Origin: Spongospora subterranea f. sp. subterranea
Taxonomy: Eukaryota; Endomyxa: Phytomyxea; Phytomyxea; Plasmodiophorida
DNA: 64,000 bases
Reading direction: 5' to 3'
NCBI GenBank assembly: GCA_049724395.1
Contig: JAUGWO010000021.1
Span: forward strand, 1-64,000
A program made the translations under genes and the position numbers. Positions 62,769 through 64,000 of the stretch are shown piece after piece. Position 1 is the stretch's first letter. Every line of letters begins with the position of its first letter. Under the pieces are notes generated by a model, which worked only from the letters and a program-made list of their open reading frames with translations, made no database searches and was not told where the DNA came from.

Positions 62769-64000
62769 TCAAAGGATTGAATTTGAGGGACATAAAAAGA
62801 ATATGGAAATTGAATTTGGATCAGTAGATTCGGAATGAGTGAGGTTCACGCTAGGCCAAATTAACAGTTGGCTAGGAACTAAATCACCAAAAAATTTCAT
62901 GCATTCCTCTTTGGAAGGCAAAAACACCATTGCAATTTCCTTGACAGACTCTGGTTGGAGTGTATACTCCAAACGGGGTTACAAAACTTTGACAGTCTAG
63001 ATCACCTTCAACAGGAAACTGCCAGTATCCTTTGAAACAATCCAACGTGAAATAAACAGAAGAGTTGCGTAAGTGACATCCGAAAGACTGTAAGTGAGGC
63101 ATAGGAAAATAGAATTTTACCATTGATTTGTTCGCGGGAACCATATCAATAACCATGCGAGGCTTCTTGAAAGGATCAACAACGAACGCAGGTAGTGCCC
63201 ATGACGGATTATGATTTGCAAAAATTAATCCGCACTTCTCTAATTCAGTAATCCACGATCGCATATAGGAGCGAGCAACCGGAGACAGAATCCTTGCGTT
63301 TGCCAATAACGGGGCAGCATCAGGGAGTTGCTTCAATAGCAGAGGCGTAACATTAACAGGGGGGTCAGAACAAAGCGAAATTCGGAAAACATCAACGAAT
63401 TCAGAGAGTATCATGCGAAGCTCAGACAGAAACCACGGCGGATGGATCGAGAGCCGAGCAGTCATTTAACCGTTCCTCCAGTGTAGCTCTTATATCACCC
63501 AGGGAGTTTTTTCCTGGAGATGGTGCCTCCTCGGAAACATGGTCAACGAAATATTCCTGATCCGGAGGTTTCTCATCCACAGAATGGGTTGCCATCAGAC
63601 AAATCAGCGCGTCGACATCAATGCCCAAGCGTCGCAAAAAAGGTCTTCCAAGCAGAACTTCCGACATAGGAATGTCAGCAACATAGATCTGGTGGCGCCT
63701 GAGGGTAACGTTTCCGGCCTCCGTTTCCAGGGAAACATCGAAAAGTACATAGCTGGAGCAGGTGGCCTCCTGATCGTTCGCCATTCGAAAAGTGATTGGC
63801 TCTATGGGAATAGCCAAATTGGGGAAGTTGATATAAAACTCTTTACTCATTACGGAAAAATCCGCACCATCATCTATTGTTATGGGAACGACGGCTTTTG
63901 CTGAGCCTACCGACAGAACGGCCGTTCTTAAAGTACGTTGAGAGGAAATTTCGGTCACGTTTTCAGATTGAACATGCGAAATTTCAATTTCAGGTGGAGA
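62769..64000 (-). mobile_element. Second copy of gypsy 3, minus strand, cut by window edge
   Basis: The minus strand repeats gypsy 3 almost base for base from protease to the RT start (63999-62880). It departs from gypsy 3 right after GDLVPSQL (about 62875), the same point at which the 53.9-kb copy jumps to integrase. The sequence beyond (62875-62770) is not recognised as gypsy. The 5' part lies outside the window. Confidence 0.8.
62884..63958 (-). pseudogene. Gypsy 3 copy: protease and RT start
   Basis: Frame 63958-63422 carries the protease core ITIDDGADFSVMS and strand GRPFLRRLGID. A change near 63440 (one base short compared with the 53-kb copy: LDPSAVVSV against DPPPWFLSEL) shifts it to frame 63465-62884, which carries the RT segments LPAFVVDPFKKPRMVIDM and FTLDCFKGYWQFPVEG. 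A further base change at 62884 creates a stop after MHEIFW. This copy keeps the protease-RT join that is shifted in the other copy, and the other copy keeps the join that is shifted here. Confidence 0.75.

Overview
This window reads as eukaryotic nuclear DNA, mostly a transposable-element (TE) graveyard with one intact multi-exon gene. Evidence for a eukaryote: spliceosomal GT-AG introns of about 47-62 nt with CTAAT-like branch motifs, LTR and non-LTR retrotransposons, and many classes of DNA transposon. The TE mix (mariner with HVDEKWF/HIDEKWF motifs, pogo/Tigger, MULE, hAT, Ty3/gypsy with chromodomains) resembles that of oomycetes and some other protists and early-branching fungi. The intron density of the ankyrin genes is high for an oomycete. 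I cannot name the organism. I saw no rRNA, tRNA gene or CRISPR array.

Layout. 1-2.6 kb: end of a hAT element, a MULE relic, palindromes, and a 180-bp-arm inverted repeat. 2.6-10 kb: a decayed Ty3/gypsy element whose 5' LTR is split by a nearly intact MULE (2728-4972). 10.3-12.7 kb: pogo relic and mariner element 1. 12.7-15.4 kb: unrecognised reading frames, a 48-bp minisatellite, and a MULE fragment. 15.6-19.95 kb (minus strand): a broken secreted ankyrin-repeat gene. 21.2-29.6 kb: a TE island with a two-gene pogo-like element, a Tigger element, an intact mariner (element 2) and a truncated Tigger. 29.7-30.4 kb: a non-autonomous TIR element. 30.83-33.81 kb (plus strand): an apparently intact 19-exon secreted ankyrin-repeat gene, paralogous to the broken one. 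34.7-44.5 kb: fragments of two or more gypsy elements (one carrying a SINE), a copia element with a snap-back gag, and an IS4-like relic. 44.9-51.35 kb: LINE fragments on both strands, including an ORF2 that begins with an OTU-type cysteine-protease domain, and a second hAT copy with target-site duplication. 51.4-54.8 kb: a deletion-derivative gypsy with LTRs. 54.8-58.4 kb: chromovirus tails, GGCC hairpins, a TIR element with a USP-like frame, tandem repeats, and a MULE fragment. 58.4-62.8 kb: sparse, mostly unrecognised. 62.8-64 kb: a second copy of the 51-kb gypsy, on the minus strand.

The genes do not form a pathway. The most notable points are the pair of outward-facing secreted ankyrin paralogues built from single-repeat exons with co-duplicated introns, the OTU-LINE, the USP-like frame in a TIR element, the pogo-like element with a convergent second gene, and several insertions datable by nesting.
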